Program-made: the position numbers and the translations under genes
The notes under the pieces: generated by a model
The model's database searches: none
What the model was told of the DNA's origin: nothing
What the model saw: the letters and a program-made list of their open reading frames with translations, nothing else
Shown: piece after piece, positions 9,901 to 18,312 of the stretch
How the letters are laid out: each line of letters opens with the position of its first letter
How positions within the stretch are numbered: position 1 is the stretch's first letter
Assembly (NCBI GenBank): GCA_029204225.1
Contig: CM055109.1
Coordinates: forward strand, 23,834,422 to 23,898,421
Direction: 5' to 3'
Source of the DNA: Diphasiastrum complanatum
Lineage: Eukaryota; Streptophyta; Lycopodiopsida; Lycopodiales; Lycopodiaceae
Length of the DNA: 64,000 nucleotides

Positions 9901-12819
9901 AGAGATAGTGATTCATTCTTCATCAAAAATTACAATTAATCTCAAAGGTAGAAGCCTAGAATACGTCCAATTTCCCTAATTAAGGTCCTCTACCTACCAA
10001 AAGCTAGTAATGATTATTTGACGTTTGTATAATGCTTGTTTTACTCATGTATTTCTAATTCTCCTTTTAAATGCTTTGGAGCAATCTTGTGGAGCCGAAG
10101 AGTTTGTTTACAAGGAGATACTTTAGCTCTCTCATGTTGTTAAATTACCAATTCTTAATCTTACATTGATGCCACTAGTACCTCTTCTATAGCCACTACC
10201 CCCCAAGGCCATGTTGTTGGCATCTATTGTGCAACTACTCCCACATGTTTAGTCTAGTTGTCCCGAAGCTGACTCCAATTATAGCCATATGCAACTATTA
10301 TGGACCCCTATTGCTAATCACCAATAAGAGCCCAGCCTCACCAAGTTTCTCCTAATCTGAGGCTATATGTAAACCAACAACAATTAGACAAGGGCGTAAC
10401 ATACTTCCTCCCCTAAGACAATCATGTCCTATCAATGCTCTCCCAAGAACCATCATATGATGATCATCCTTTTCACATGATCAAGTACTTTGTAGTAATG
10501 TGGTTTCCCAACTGCCTTGCTCTCTATCAATACTATAACTAACCCTTGTCAAGCAACACCATCAAGACCGAGTGACAAGTCAACAATGCAGCCTTTCAAT
10601 TTTTGAAAAAATTTAAATTTCTTCGGAATTATTGAAAATCTATTCCATGGGGGAAATGATGCCCCCACAAAAGTCTTCTACTTGTTTTTAAATTCCGTGA
10701 GAAAAAATTTGCATGCGCATTGAATTTTTTTACCATTGGTCAAGATTTACCAAATAGGCAAATAAATTGATCATGAACGATGATGCATAGCAAACTTTTA
10801 CGGGACATCTTAAAGCCATTCTAGGTTAGAGCAAGTAAAATCTTCAAAATTTTCATTTGACCTCTATGTAAGGGAATGCCCTTTCATGTGACCTTCATTG
10901 ATGGTGATAGTCATTTCAAAAGTTACATCTCAACCTAATCACCAATATACGTCATTAGAATAAACATAAACCCTAAACCAACGAGAAATGCAACTTCTCA
11001 TATAACCAACCTTTTAGCACCGGTGAGGTCACTAGAAAGATCATTCCCTATAATAAAAGGTGAGCAAGCAAACAAATAGGTCCATTTTTGAACAAGTCAT
11101 TGTAACAAACTCACCTTTATTAAGAGTACTTGTTTTTAAATTCCGTGAGAAAAAATTTGCATGCGCATTGAATTTTTTTACCATTGGTCAAGATTTACCA
11201 AATAGGCAAATAAATTGATCATAAACGATGATGCATAGCAAACTTTTACGGGACGTCTTAAAGCCATTCTAGGTTAGAGCAAGTAAAATCTTCAAAATCT
11301 TCAGTTGACCTCTATGTAAGGGAATGCCCTTTCATGTGACCTTCACTGATGGTGATAGTCATTTCAAAAGTTACATCTCAACCTAATCACCAATATACGT
11401 CATTAGAATAAACATAAACCCTAAACCAACGAGAAATGCAACTTCTCATATAACCAACCTTTTAGCACCGGTGAGGTCACTAGAAAGACCATTCCCTATA
11501 ATAAAAGGTGAGCAAGTAAACAATAAGATCCATTTTTTAACAAGTCATTGTAACAAACTCACCTTTAAGAGTACTTTCATAGTAGGTTCACAGCAATAAG
11601 CCATCAAGATCACTAACATGTGAGTTTGAATAAAGAAATGCATCTACTTTGATATTTTTTATTTACAAGAGTTTGTTTTTATTTTTCAAATCACCTTATT
11701 ACATAAGCTACTCGCAATCTTTCAAATCACCTTATTACATAAGCTACTCGCAATCTTTCAAATCACCTTATTACATAAGCTACTCACAATCTTTCAAATC
11801 ACCTTATTACAAAACCCTGCCTCCAAGGTCTCCTGGTTGAAAATTAAAAACAACTAAAACAGAACAAATTTGGTAAGTTTTTCAATGTTTTTTGCTATAG
11901 CAACAAGGGCAAACATTTTGTATGCTTTGATATTTGCTTGCTCTTACACGAGTAATCTATCTAGAATTGCAACGGGGTCTATTTTCATTTTTTACTTCGG
12001 ATTATGCGCATGGATCTCACATGAGGCTCCTGCACCTCAAAGGGCCTCATGCTTGTTACAAGGTCTGTTCTTCATGTGAAGCTACATGGTGTGGTTATTA
12101 TAAAGACTTTTTCTTTATTTGCTCACTCCTTATATTTGCTGTGTAATGCCCCAACTCCAAGCTCTGCATTAGGAACATGAAGAGACAAGCAGTCCTCTCC
12201 GATCTTTGTGGTCTCTTTAGTAGGTCTTTTAAGAGCCCTCTTTTAGGACATCCGACTAAAAATGGTTTAGTGTGAAATAAATTGTCACATACACTAGAAG
12301 TATCAAAGGTGGGAGATGCTATTTCTGCTTTTAGATAGCCGAAAACATGACTTTGGATGAAAAAAGTGAAAATACAGCCAGATTAGCCCGAACATAAAAC
12401 TATGCCTGCCTCATCCAGTAGATTGATTGCTTCCTTCATTGTCGAACGCTCCTGGCCTTTATCGCATGTCACCAGAAAACCCTTTGAACCAGCACGCAAG
12501 CCATAGCTGCTCTTCCGTTTTGGACCCTGCAAGATGAATGGTAATTCTATATTCAAAGTAGGGGTGAGGCATCCTCCTAACTAACCAAGCCCCGTTCACA
12601 CTTTCTTGACAGATTGTGTTCAAATGAAAATGAATTAAATGGTCTGAAATGACTTGCTTAAGCAATGAATGAATGAGAAGAGAAAAAAAATTGAAAAAAC
12701 AGGATGGGCAAGGAATACAGGTATATATATATACATACATTGGAGAGATACTTAACATTCTTCCTCTTCCCACCACCTCTTCTGCCTTCACAAGCCACAC
12801 CGCCCACCAGCGCCTCCAT
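223..12819 (-). CDS. THUMPD1/TAN1: THUMPD1/TAN1-type tRNA acetylation adaptor, exons 1-4 (partial gene)
   Basis: Members of this family bind tRNA through a THUMP domain and assist the acetyltransferase (NAT10/Kre33) in forming N4-acetylcytidine in tRNA. Four exons join in one frame: 12757-12819, 12410-12526, 6318-6647 and 223-359. The first encodes a basic Gly/Arg/Lys-rich N-terminus; the second has KGFLVTCDKGQER, matching the family's 'G(F/I)hhTCd.GrE' start; the third begins FYERLVEG, has an acidic Ser/Asn-rich spacer and ends in LELELAQLRDKRK; the fourth opens the THUMP region with RFIGLDTGCAGIVFVEM. The order and spacing follow plant and animal homologues. The rest of the THUMP domain must lie left of position 1. 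Introns are 230, 5762 and 5958 bp; the last two contain gypsy and LINE insertions. The start ATG at 12819 is in the good plant context AACAATGG; upstream in-frame codons in this ORF are not ATG. Assignment is by recognition, not by a database search. Confidence 0.86.
386..436. repeat. (CT)n microsatellite beside THUMPD1 exon 4 acceptor
   Basis: About 25 CT units on the plus strand. On the gene's strand this is (AG)n ending roughly 25 bases before the acceptor AG, where a polypyrimidine tract would be expected. It is followed at 437-475 by an imperfect direct repeat of 'agcaatg(g)tgatcctc'. Confidence 0.95.
437..879. other. THUMPD1 intron 3 sequence, unassigned
   Basis: No convincing coding region or element is visible between the first CT tract and the second one that precedes LINE A. 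Confidence 0.5.
880..918. repeat. CT tract at the 5' edge of LINE A
   Basis: Nearly pure CT run. The LINE's 5' region (to the ORF1-like ATG at 1027) begins just after it. Confidence 0.9.
1027..1275 (+). pseudogene. LINE A ORF1 N-terminal remnant
   Basis: Starts MAPSRKKASPRS and continues as a Pro/Ala/Val-rich low-complexity chain with repeated GTACC(T/A) hexamers that encode VPDVPVPDVP-like repeats. Copy F starts in the same way (MAPPRGSGPPR). The coiled coil and RRM seen in copy G are absent; the sequence jumps to endonuclease around 1275-1290. Confidence 0.6.
1293..1721 (+). pseudogene. LINE A endonuclease fragment (C-terminal part)
   Basis: AP-endonuclease-like (exonuclease-endonuclease-phosphatase fold) segment that would nick target DNA. 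Visible motifs are FLTGDFNART, then SVVDYLM near the end, then SHHSFLSF in place of the usual 'SDHxP'. The N-terminal half of the domain is missing, so this copy cannot be active. Confidence 0.8.
2279..3805 (+). pseudogene. LINE A reverse transcriptase
   Basis: Open frame of about 508 codons covering most of a LINE reverse transcriptase: KNGDPMIPGNYR near residue 62, QAGFRAHYSTTDHIF near 109, the catalytic-aspartate region VYCCFVDF near 136, GVKQGCSLSPVLFGLYIDEL near 201, the catalytic box LLYADDVVLV near 242, then GVNTAKTKVMVFN. The YADD box is intact. The frame lacks the LINE's C-terminal CCHC-like finger and is cut from the endonuclease by frameshifts at 1722-2278, so the element as a whole is broken. 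It still has a long open frame, so it may be fairly young. Confidence 0.9.
4263..5440 (+). mobile_element. LINE copy B (5'-truncated)
   Basis: Begins immediately after copy A's TTTC/CTCTC tail with sequence parallel to A from about 3490 onward. It carries the ORF2 C-terminus and the 3' UTR (ACATACTTGACATGT), then TGCCTTTTGG-A (one hairpin base changed), GGAAAAGACATTAAAGC and a CT-rich tail at 5423-5440. Confidence 0.9.
4439..5197 (+). pseudogene. LINE B ORF2 C-terminus with CCHC-like finger
   Basis: About 250 codons. Starts at SWFSQASHLLLESFG, which overlaps the end of copy A's frame, and contains RICQLCSLGEVEFEEHFIFRC, a Cys-x2-Cys...His-x4-Cys finger typical of LINE ORF2 C-termini. It ends in an acidic run (DSEYDEEEEDDDDD) and a basic tail. 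The upstream RT is missing through 5' truncation. Confidence 0.85.
5441..5990 (+). mobile_element. LINE 5' region, copy C (probable)
   Basis: Follows copy B's CT-rich tail directly. It has a GC-richer leader, then an open frame from about 5680 (MPRHKGAVAPTPDLSSV..., 92 codons) rich in Pro and Ser, ending with a leucine-rich helix start. This matches the style of the ORF1 starts in copies A and F. No ORF2 or 3' end follows before THUMPD1 exon 3, so the copy looks 3'-truncated or deleted. Confidence 0.5.
6318..6647 (-). CDS. THUMPD1/TAN1: THUMPD1 exon 3
   Basis: 110 codons, phase 0 at both ends. The acceptor is GGCTGCAG|TTTTATG and the donor AAG|GTGATT. Starts with FYERLVEG (compare 'FFEELV' of plant homologues), passes through a Glu/Asn/Ser-rich low-complexity stretch, and ends DDALELELAQLRDKRK, the helix that comes just before the THUMP core. 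Confidence 0.82.
6648..7195. other. THUMPD1 intron 2 sequence, unassigned
   Basis: AT-rich sequence between exon 3 and the gypsy LTR. No element or coding sequence recognised. Confidence 0.5.
7196..7520. repeat. 38-bp perfect inverted repeat around a gypsy LTR
   Basis: 7196-7233 is the exact reverse complement of 7483-7520, enclosing about 250 bp. The arms contain GATGGATAAACC and AACCAACCC. They extend eight or so bases past the LTR boundaries (TG at 7512, CA at 7204 on the minus strand) on both sides. Confidence 0.95.
7204..7512 (-). repeat. Probable 3' LTR of the gypsy chromovirus
   Basis: Read on the minus strand it starts TGATGG and ends CCATCA, and is preceded by the purine-rich GGAGGAACAGG just after the pol stop, a plausible polypurine tract. 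It is about 309 bp, short but possible for an LTR. Confidence 0.6.
7510..8214 (-). pseudogene. Gypsy integrase C-terminus with chromodomain
   Basis: Carries SSDHPETDGQTKRTNQTMEQ, which includes the position of the third catalytic acid (the family consensus is 'DGQTErvN'; here it is Lys), then WEKYLPLIEFAYNSS, LSPRYSGPFKI, and the chromodomain EPEKILDTRTKRL...VRWRGC...FWEQE near the end. The Glu-to-Lys change alone would disable catalysis. Confidence 0.9.
8199..8696 (-). pseudogene. Gypsy integrase zinc-binding and core segment
   Basis: Contains the HHCC finger (GHPGIHRTLDLVRRDFYWP ... CDQCQLNKAERH) and the core start WDSISMDFMVGLPRT, with the first Asp, then VVVDRLTKLATFIP and YGVPSDRDPKFTG. 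Right after this the frame is cut by a deletion. Confidence 0.9.
8706..8975 (-). pseudogene. Gypsy RNase H C-terminal fragment
   Basis: Begins QEFDFEVRYIRGSSNQVVDALSR, the end of the RNase H domain and start of the linker to integrase in chromoviruses. The sequence to the right is unrelated, so the element is broken at about 8980. Confidence 0.85.
9027..9192 (+). other. Acidic C-terminal coding remnant, unidentified
   Basis: One plus-strand frame reads YEDEESEEGEDEDEGHYTF, a Ser/Thr/Ala linker and GRRLRRRRA, then a stop at 9190-9192. An acidic run followed by a basic tail resembles the ends of LINE B ORF2 and of some plant transposases. There is no upstream reading frame to identify it, because the gypsy break lies directly to the left. 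Confidence 0.35.
9193..10680. other. AT-rich intron sequence, unassigned
   Basis: Short iterated motifs such as TTTAAACTTTAAACTTTAAAG near 9515-9545 are visible (inside AT-rich DNA); no gene or element recognised. Confidence 0.5.
10681..11575. repeat. 447-bp tandem duplication
   Basis: The block starting ACTTGTTTTTAAATTCCGTG near 10680 starts again near 11127 and runs side by side with few substitutions and small indels to about 11575. It lies in THUMPD1 intron 2 and has no coding content. Confidence 0.95.
11684..11811. repeat. 36-bp minisatellite, about 3.5 copies
   Basis: Four starts (11684, 11720, 11756, 11792) of a 36-bp unit beginning TTTCAAATCACCTTATTACA; only one or two bases differ between units and the last unit is partial. 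Confidence 0.95.
12410..12526 (-). CDS. THUMPD1/TAN1: THUMPD1 exon 2
   Basis: 39 codons in phase 0 after the acceptor TTGCAG at 12532-12527. Contains GFLVTCDKGQERSTMKEA and ends AINLLDE. The length that best fits homologues puts the donor at GAG|GCAGGC (a GC donor at 12409). A GT donor nine bases further on (ATA|GTTTTA, exon end 12401) keeps phase too and would add Ala-Gly-Ile. Confidence 0.8.
12757..12819 (-). CDS. THUMPD1/TAN1: THUMPD1 exon 1
   Basis: 21 codons from ATG at 12819 to the donor AAT|GTTAAG at 12756. They encode MEALVGGVACEGRRGGGKRKN, a short basic leader that runs in phase 0 into GPKRKSSYG of exon 2. Basic KRK-rich N-termini are usual in this family. Confidence 0.75.
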
Positions 12820-12913
12820 TGTTACTGTCTCTCCCCCTCTCTCCCTCCCCCTTGGTGTATGGCTACTTCTCCTCCAGTTTAGGTTTTCCCATCTCCTCTC
12901 CCGTTTTTTTCTC

Positions 12914-12940
12914 AAAACCCTATTTTCGCTTTAGGGTTTA
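12914..12940 (-). promoter_or_regulatory. Telo-box-like motifs upstream of THUMPD1
   Basis: About 95-120 bp upstream of the start ATG lie AAACCCTA (plus strand, 12915-12922) and TAAACCCTAAA (minus strand, 12940-12930). AAACCCTAA telo-boxes are common in plant promoters of translation and RNA-processing genes, which fits a tRNA-modification factor. Function here is inferred. Confidence 0.45.
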
Positions 12941-13763
12941 CGGACAATTGCTTTAGCTTAAGGCCCTTCTCATTGCTTCTTGGTTTCCAAGGGGAGTCTC
13001 CAACTTCACACCCAAAAAACTTTGAACCACCATTCTCAATGGAGCAAGGTCATAGTTAGAAAGAACGAGGAGTTGTTGCATAATGCTGAAGTTCGCTTGC
13101 CCACCAGTGCTTGTAACAAATCAATAAATGCAAATAAGGCCCGTTTCAAACTACAGTGCCAGGCAATATTAAGAGTGACATGTCAACTGATGGTTAAGTG
13201 GTCCAAGCTGATATCAGGACAACCTGGGACGAATTTTTGGCCCTGGGAGAAGGGCCCAGCAAGTTGGCCTTCTCCCTAGCAACTCCACGCATTAATGGTC
13301 ATTCGGTGCCCTCCCACCATTCTCCTCCTTCCTACCATTGCGAGACTGCATCTTTTCGTGCCATCTTCCTCTCTTCACAACATTTTGATGTATATATGCA
13401 CAAATGCTCCTATTCCAACGCAGATGATGCTCACGGCTCCTCTCTCCATTAGCGTAGGACTGGAAATCATCATTCTCTCCAGTGCAAGACTCCAGCAGCT
13501 CTTCATCAACTCTCCATCAGTTCTCCATCGGCGCCAGCTCTCGATTTCTCCATCAGTGCAAGACTTCAACAACTTCTGTCCTCTCAAACTCAGCAATTAT
13601 TATATTCTGACTTCATCAACATTTGTCCTCACAGATTCAGTGACTGACTGACTTGTTGCTTTTTAGTTTGATGATGTGCACTTTAATATTGTTACTCCTT
13701 GTCTTGTTTCATCTTTTAAGATTCGAATATTTCTATAGATAAAAAATTAGAACTAGAGGATTT

Positions 13764-13766
<3 letters not shown>
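12941..13766. other. Region upstream of THUMPD1, no gene recognised
   Basis: Moderately GC-rich with several short open frames, none with recognisable protein features. An imperfect 'ctccatcagtgcaagact' motif recurs near 13477, 13516 and 13545. Confidence 0.45.

Positions 13767-13851
<85 letters not shown>
13767..13851. repeat. (CT)n microsatellite, about 42 units
   Basis: Pure CT run. Unlike the LINE-associated tracts, no LINE hairpin or tail sequence is visible beside it. Confidence 0.97.
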
Positions 13852-13854
<3 letters not shown>

Positions 13855-14241
13855 AAATTTTAACTCCACTTCAACCATTCGATCCAGTTGCCACTGTATT
13901 TATTACCAATTATTTCTTTCAGTTATCCACGACAAAGTCCTAGACCTGGTTATTTACTCAGGAACCTACTACAGTTTAAGAACCTGCATAAATACACGCA
14001 AGTTCGAGACAGGATTTGGAACACTATTGCAAGTCAACCGAATAAGTCAAAGAGTCATCTTACACCTTCGACTATCGACAATCCTTCGATGGTCGACAAC
14101 TGGACAATTCATCAACAATCAAACTATCGACTGTTCAGTATTTGGAAGACTTTTGAACCTAACGGCAAAACTAACCTCTCAAACTATCATTGCTACTATA
14201 GGGTCTTCATGCTTGCTTTACTAAACGATCAACCCAAAGGC

Positions 14242-14803
14242 TGATGTGTAATAGATTAACTACATCGTGTACATAAATAGAGTTAGATGCACATTCTATT
14301 ATGAATCACAAAATAGATCTACTGATCTATCTGATCACATGTATCGCACCAGCGATACTCTTGGTGTTTTCTCCTAGCACTATCATTCAATTTCTAAATT
14401 GTTCTTCTAGGCTTGTATAGTGATAAGTAAATTTCTTTACTAGAATCTTATGCATCTTTAATATACTATGTGTACTTCAAATCGGTCTATAATGTGTGAA
14501 TGATTATTATTATTTCTACTTTTTTTATTGTGAATCAAATGTTCGTTATTCTCCTGTGTGTCTTGTCGATTGAGTCGAAGAGCATAATCAGGCTATTCTT
14601 GACGCCTTTGAATTCTGTATCTATGGTTGTCTAAGACACCTACTAACTCATCAATTAATCGATTGGTTCTATTGTGACAAATTATCTAAACACGATGCTC
14701 TCTTAATTCACTAAGTCTTTTGCAGCGCTATCGAACGTGATAGTCCGACAATGTCTCTCGACACTTTAAGTTGTTGCGATATTTCACATCTCATTTTCCC
14801 AAC
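14242..14803 (+). repeat. Candidate 5' LTR of the plus-strand copia element
   Basis: Its right edge is set by CA followed by the PBS; its left edge is the nearest fitting TG start in typical LTR-like sequence and is less sure. Confidence 0.55.
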
Positions 14804-14816
14804 ATTGGTATCAGAG
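14804..14816 (+). other. Retrotransposon primer-binding site
   Basis: TTGGTATCAGAGC, complementary to the 3' end of initiator methionine tRNA, as used by many plant LTR elements. Confidence 0.8.
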
Positions 14817-16010
14817 CTTGTGTTAATTGTCATAACATTTCCAGTTATTTTCTTTTCAAGACACATGGAACAATCATCTTTTGGAATTTGACTCATGGAG
14901 CGATTCAATGGCGACGCCTTTCACATGTGGAAGTATCGCATGAAGATAGAGAAAGATTTATGGGATGTGGTTGATGGATCTTCCATCCTACCACAATAAG
15001 ATGCTGATCTTATTTCCAAATGGAAATCCAAAGATGGCAGAGCTCTCGCATTGATATCCAAGCATCTCAAGGATTCATAAATATCGCATATCAGTAGCAA
15101 CAAAACATGTAAGCAAGCTTGGAAACCTCTCATAAGTCTGCATGAGATCCAAGATGTTACCACTCATCTATTCTTGTAAAATAGATTCTTCTTTTGCAAG
15201 ATGTCATAATTGACCTCCATTAGTGAGCATGTTAATCACATTAGATCATCCATTGCTGACAATAATGTGGTCATGACTCTCTTAGGAAGTCTTTCTACTT
15301 CTTACGATCATCTGGTCATGTTGATCTTGACATAGCCCAATTTAACAATGCAGAAGGTCACATCAATTCTTCTCCAAGAATAACTTCAAAGGAAGTCAAA
15401 CGATGTCTCTACGTCAAACAAATCGATCGCACTATATTCGAAGAAGAAACAGCACTCGAAAAAGGTTGCTATCAATACTTCAAAGTTAGATATTCAACAT
15501 CCATCATAGCAAAAAAAAGTCAAAACATCAAGATGTCAAATTCAAGCAATTTCAAGATGAAAGGTCATAATATAAAGGACTACATAAATCTTGTGAATAA
15601 GAACCAATAGGTTCATATTGTAGTTATGAATGCTTCTAAAAAGAAATTCAACCAAAAGTTGTTTATAGCCCAATCAAACAATCGTTCAGATTCTAGTTGC
15701 TGGTATCTTGACTCAGGTGCGACACAACACATGACATCTTGACGAGATTGGTTTACAAATTTTTAATCGATAAATTATGACAACAACATTGAGACTCTTA
15801 CATTGTCAAAGGTCTTGAAGATCGAGTTTGTAAGATTCACAAAGCTCTTTATGGGCTCAAGCAGGCACCTAGAGCCTAGTTTGAACGAATCAATGATTAT
15901 TTGTTGCAGGTCTTCAATTCAAATGTTGTTGAATCAAATGTATATATCAAACATGATGGTCTTAGTTATATAATTATTGTTATTGGATTTATTTTATGCT
16001 ATAAGAATTA

Positions 16011-16736
16011 ATTGTCATCTCTCTTTCACTCTCATAGCAATAGAGCTTTCACATTGCCCTGATGAGAAATGGTTCGTTGTCCCGAAACTGTCGCGAAGGC
16101 GAATCAACCACGACTCAATGCGATTCGGATAGAGTTCAGATGTGATCGTTGGACACTGCCAACTGAATCACTCCTACAATCCTGAATGTAGTCAGGCACT
16201 GCTGATCTACGTTTATAAATTAATGCAGCATTCAACGAATTCAACCAATGTGCAGAATTGAAATTAATGGGAGATTCAGACACACGAATACTAGCAGACA
16301 CATTTGCATACAAGATCATACAACATAAAAGAAGACATGTGCACAACGGCTACAAGATCATCTATTGATTTTCTTTGATTCTTCAAGCACTACATGCAGA
16401 TCCACGCAGTGCGTTGGCATGAGAGAAATACAGTTCTCTCACGAATAGATGTCTTGCTTACTAGCAGACTTGTGGATCTATATGGATCCTGATCACAGAA
16501 CTTGTCTCACACGCAGGCGGACTTCTTGTCTGCATTTCGTCTTGATTGCTTACTAGCATCAGACTACTACACTATATGTGTATTCTGTCATATTGTGTCA
16601 AGTATCATCCAGCAAGTATATAGTCGTTCTATGTAACTTTTAAGATTAGAGTGACTAAACATCTACAACTAATCAAAATAATTACAAGAGTGGCAGATTA
16701 GCCACGACCTAGAGTGTATCTGCTGATGTCATGCCA
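16011..16736. other. Possible 3' LTR zone of the minus-strand copia
   Basis: Lies just downstream (minus strand) of the copia RNase H segment and has no coding content. An LTR is expected here, but I could not pair it with a second copy in the window. Confidence 0.35.
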
Positions 16737-17285
16737 TCACATCAGATATCTGTACTTCACGGTACTTGCATGATTTTCGCTGGTACTCTTTGGAGAGTGA
16801 GGGCAGAAAGCTTTCGTGACGTTTTTCGTGTCACGTCGTTGGTTTCGTTTCTGTCGTCTGAATTTCTCGTGCTTGACCGCAAAAGATTCTCGTTTGCAAA
16901 TCTTTCGTGTTTGTGTCTTTTCGTCAGGTGTTTGCGAAACTTTCATGCTTCGTGTCTCTTGACTTTTGTGTTCACGAACATCTTCGTCAAACAGAGGGTT
17001 GAAAGCTAGCAAAGCTTTGTAATTAAAAATGTTTTGTTTCTTCAGATCCCTCTCAAAGCATGATAAGAGTCCTTTGTCCAGGGCTTTGGTGAAGATGTCA
17101 ACAACCATGTCTTTCGTTCCGATGAAGGTGGTCTGCAGCATCTTCTTTTCAGTTAGATCCCTGATCAATTGGTACTTGATCACAATGTGCTTTGTTCTGG
17201 AATGGAACACGAGATCTTTCATCAAGTGTATTGCAGAAGTGTTGTCCATCTGTAAGACCAAAGGCTCGTTCCTTGTTTCACCCAA
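16737..17285 (-). pseudogene. Copia RNase H C-terminus
   Basis: QMDNTSAIHLMKDLVFHSRTKHI and DMVVDIFTKALDKGLLSCF are the standard end of copia RNase H. The last 70 codons or so past FERDLKKQ are probably not part of the original protein. Confidence 0.88.
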
Positions 17286-17335
17286 TTCGTCCAGGAACTG
17301 TCTTAGCTAGATTATCTCGTTGGCCATCTTTGCTG

Positions 17336-17935
17336 CTACAATGTACTCTGCTTCGTAGAATGACTAGACCACAACGGTCTGCTTCTTGCCTCATAGTTCC
17401 TTTTAATTTTTAAGCCTAGGTAACACCCGGCTTCTCCTAGATCCACGATCTCAAAATGTTTTGAGATGTCAGTCTTCACTTCAGCAATTAGCTGCTCACT
17501 CCTGCAATGTATTAGGGTGTCGTCCACATATACAGCCACGAGGATGATATGCCCATCTGTAACTCTGACATATACATTGGAATCAGCCAACAAAGGCTTG
17601 AATCCTAATGATTTCAGGGCTTGATCTTTCTTCTTGTACCATTGTCGGGCTGATTGTTTCATACCGTAGATGCTTCTATGCATTCTGAATGCATAGTCAG
17701 GAAGTGAATTCGATACATATCCTGGGGGTTGATCCATATAGACCTCTTCATCTAGTTTGCCATGCAAGAAGGCTATCTTCTCGTCCACAATGTGGATCTT
17801 GAGGTCATAAGCAGCTGCATATGCCAATAACAGACGTAGGGACAAATGTTTGACGATAGGAGAAAAGGTTTCGGAGTAATCAATACCATATCTTTGAGAA
17901 AATCCCTTCGCTACCAGTCTTGCCTTGTATTTCAT
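17336..17935 (-). pseudogene. Copia reverse transcriptase fragment
   Basis: 200-codon open frame with KARLVAKGFSQRYGIDYSETFSPI, DEKIAFLHGKLDEEVYMDQP, SIYGMKQSARQWYKK and the catalytic box VAVYVDDTLIH. The usual 'DVKtAFL' has become DEKIAFL and 'GLKQ' is GMKQ. Confidence 0.92.
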
Positions 17936-18312
17936 GATATTTCCATCTGGTCATACCCGGTTCTTCCTCATGGACTTCATTTCTTCATTCATGGCTTGGA
18001 TCCATCTGTCATTTTTTGGACTGTCAATCGCTTCCTCGAAAGTCTGTGGTTCGCCACTGAATCCGCATAATTCTTCTGATATGGAAGCTGAGCTGTCTCA
18101 CACGTATCTTGCTGGCGCTCTTCATGGTCTTGTCAACCCTCTAGGAGATCCTCCTGGGATAGCAATGCCTTTGCCTTTGTCTACTCTGCTCAGTCCGGAA
18201 CCATCTTAGTTTATAGGAACTGTAGCAGTAGGCTGTCTTTCGAATCTTTCTTCTTCTGATTCGTCACTCAAATGAGAAACGACTCAAAAATCTTCATTTT
18301 CGTGTTCGTCCT

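Larger units (their letters stand above)
14242..16010 (+). mobile_element. Ty1/copia remnant, internally deleted (plus strand)
   Basis: Probable LTR at 14242-14803 (TGATGTGTAATAG ... TTTCCCAACA), then the primer-binding motif TTGGTATCAGAGC at 14804-14816. Then comes a gag reading from ATG 14895 (MERFNGDAFHMWKYRMKIEK) with a stop about 33 codons in and more after it. The protease active-site region SCWYLDSGATQHMTS (15700-15740) jumps straight to an RT piece (GLEDRVCKIHKALYGLKQAPR, about 15815-15875). Most of the integrase and RT are missing. Confidence 0.85.

Noticed and set aside
11684-11811. CRISPR-like array
   Set aside because: Units are contiguous with no spacers; this is a minisatellite.
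11649-11840. FKSPYYISYSQS-repeat protein
   Set aside because: Product of a 36-bp minisatellite in an intron; no start context or flanking coding sequence.
12130-12318. Region 52130-52318 on the minus strand as a missing TRS85 exon (entered here with shifted coordinates by 40 kb for sorting; true place is 52130-52318)
   Set aside because: The frame shows no TRS85 similarity, and the required exon is found at 52805-52892.
13198-13651. Overlapping short frames upstream of THUMPD1
   Set aside because: Three frames are open at once over the same stretch and none has protein features.
13888-14244. Plus-strand 118-codon frame upstream of the copia LTR
   Set aside because: No recognisable domains, low-complexity Asn/Ser/Thr composition; treated as chance.
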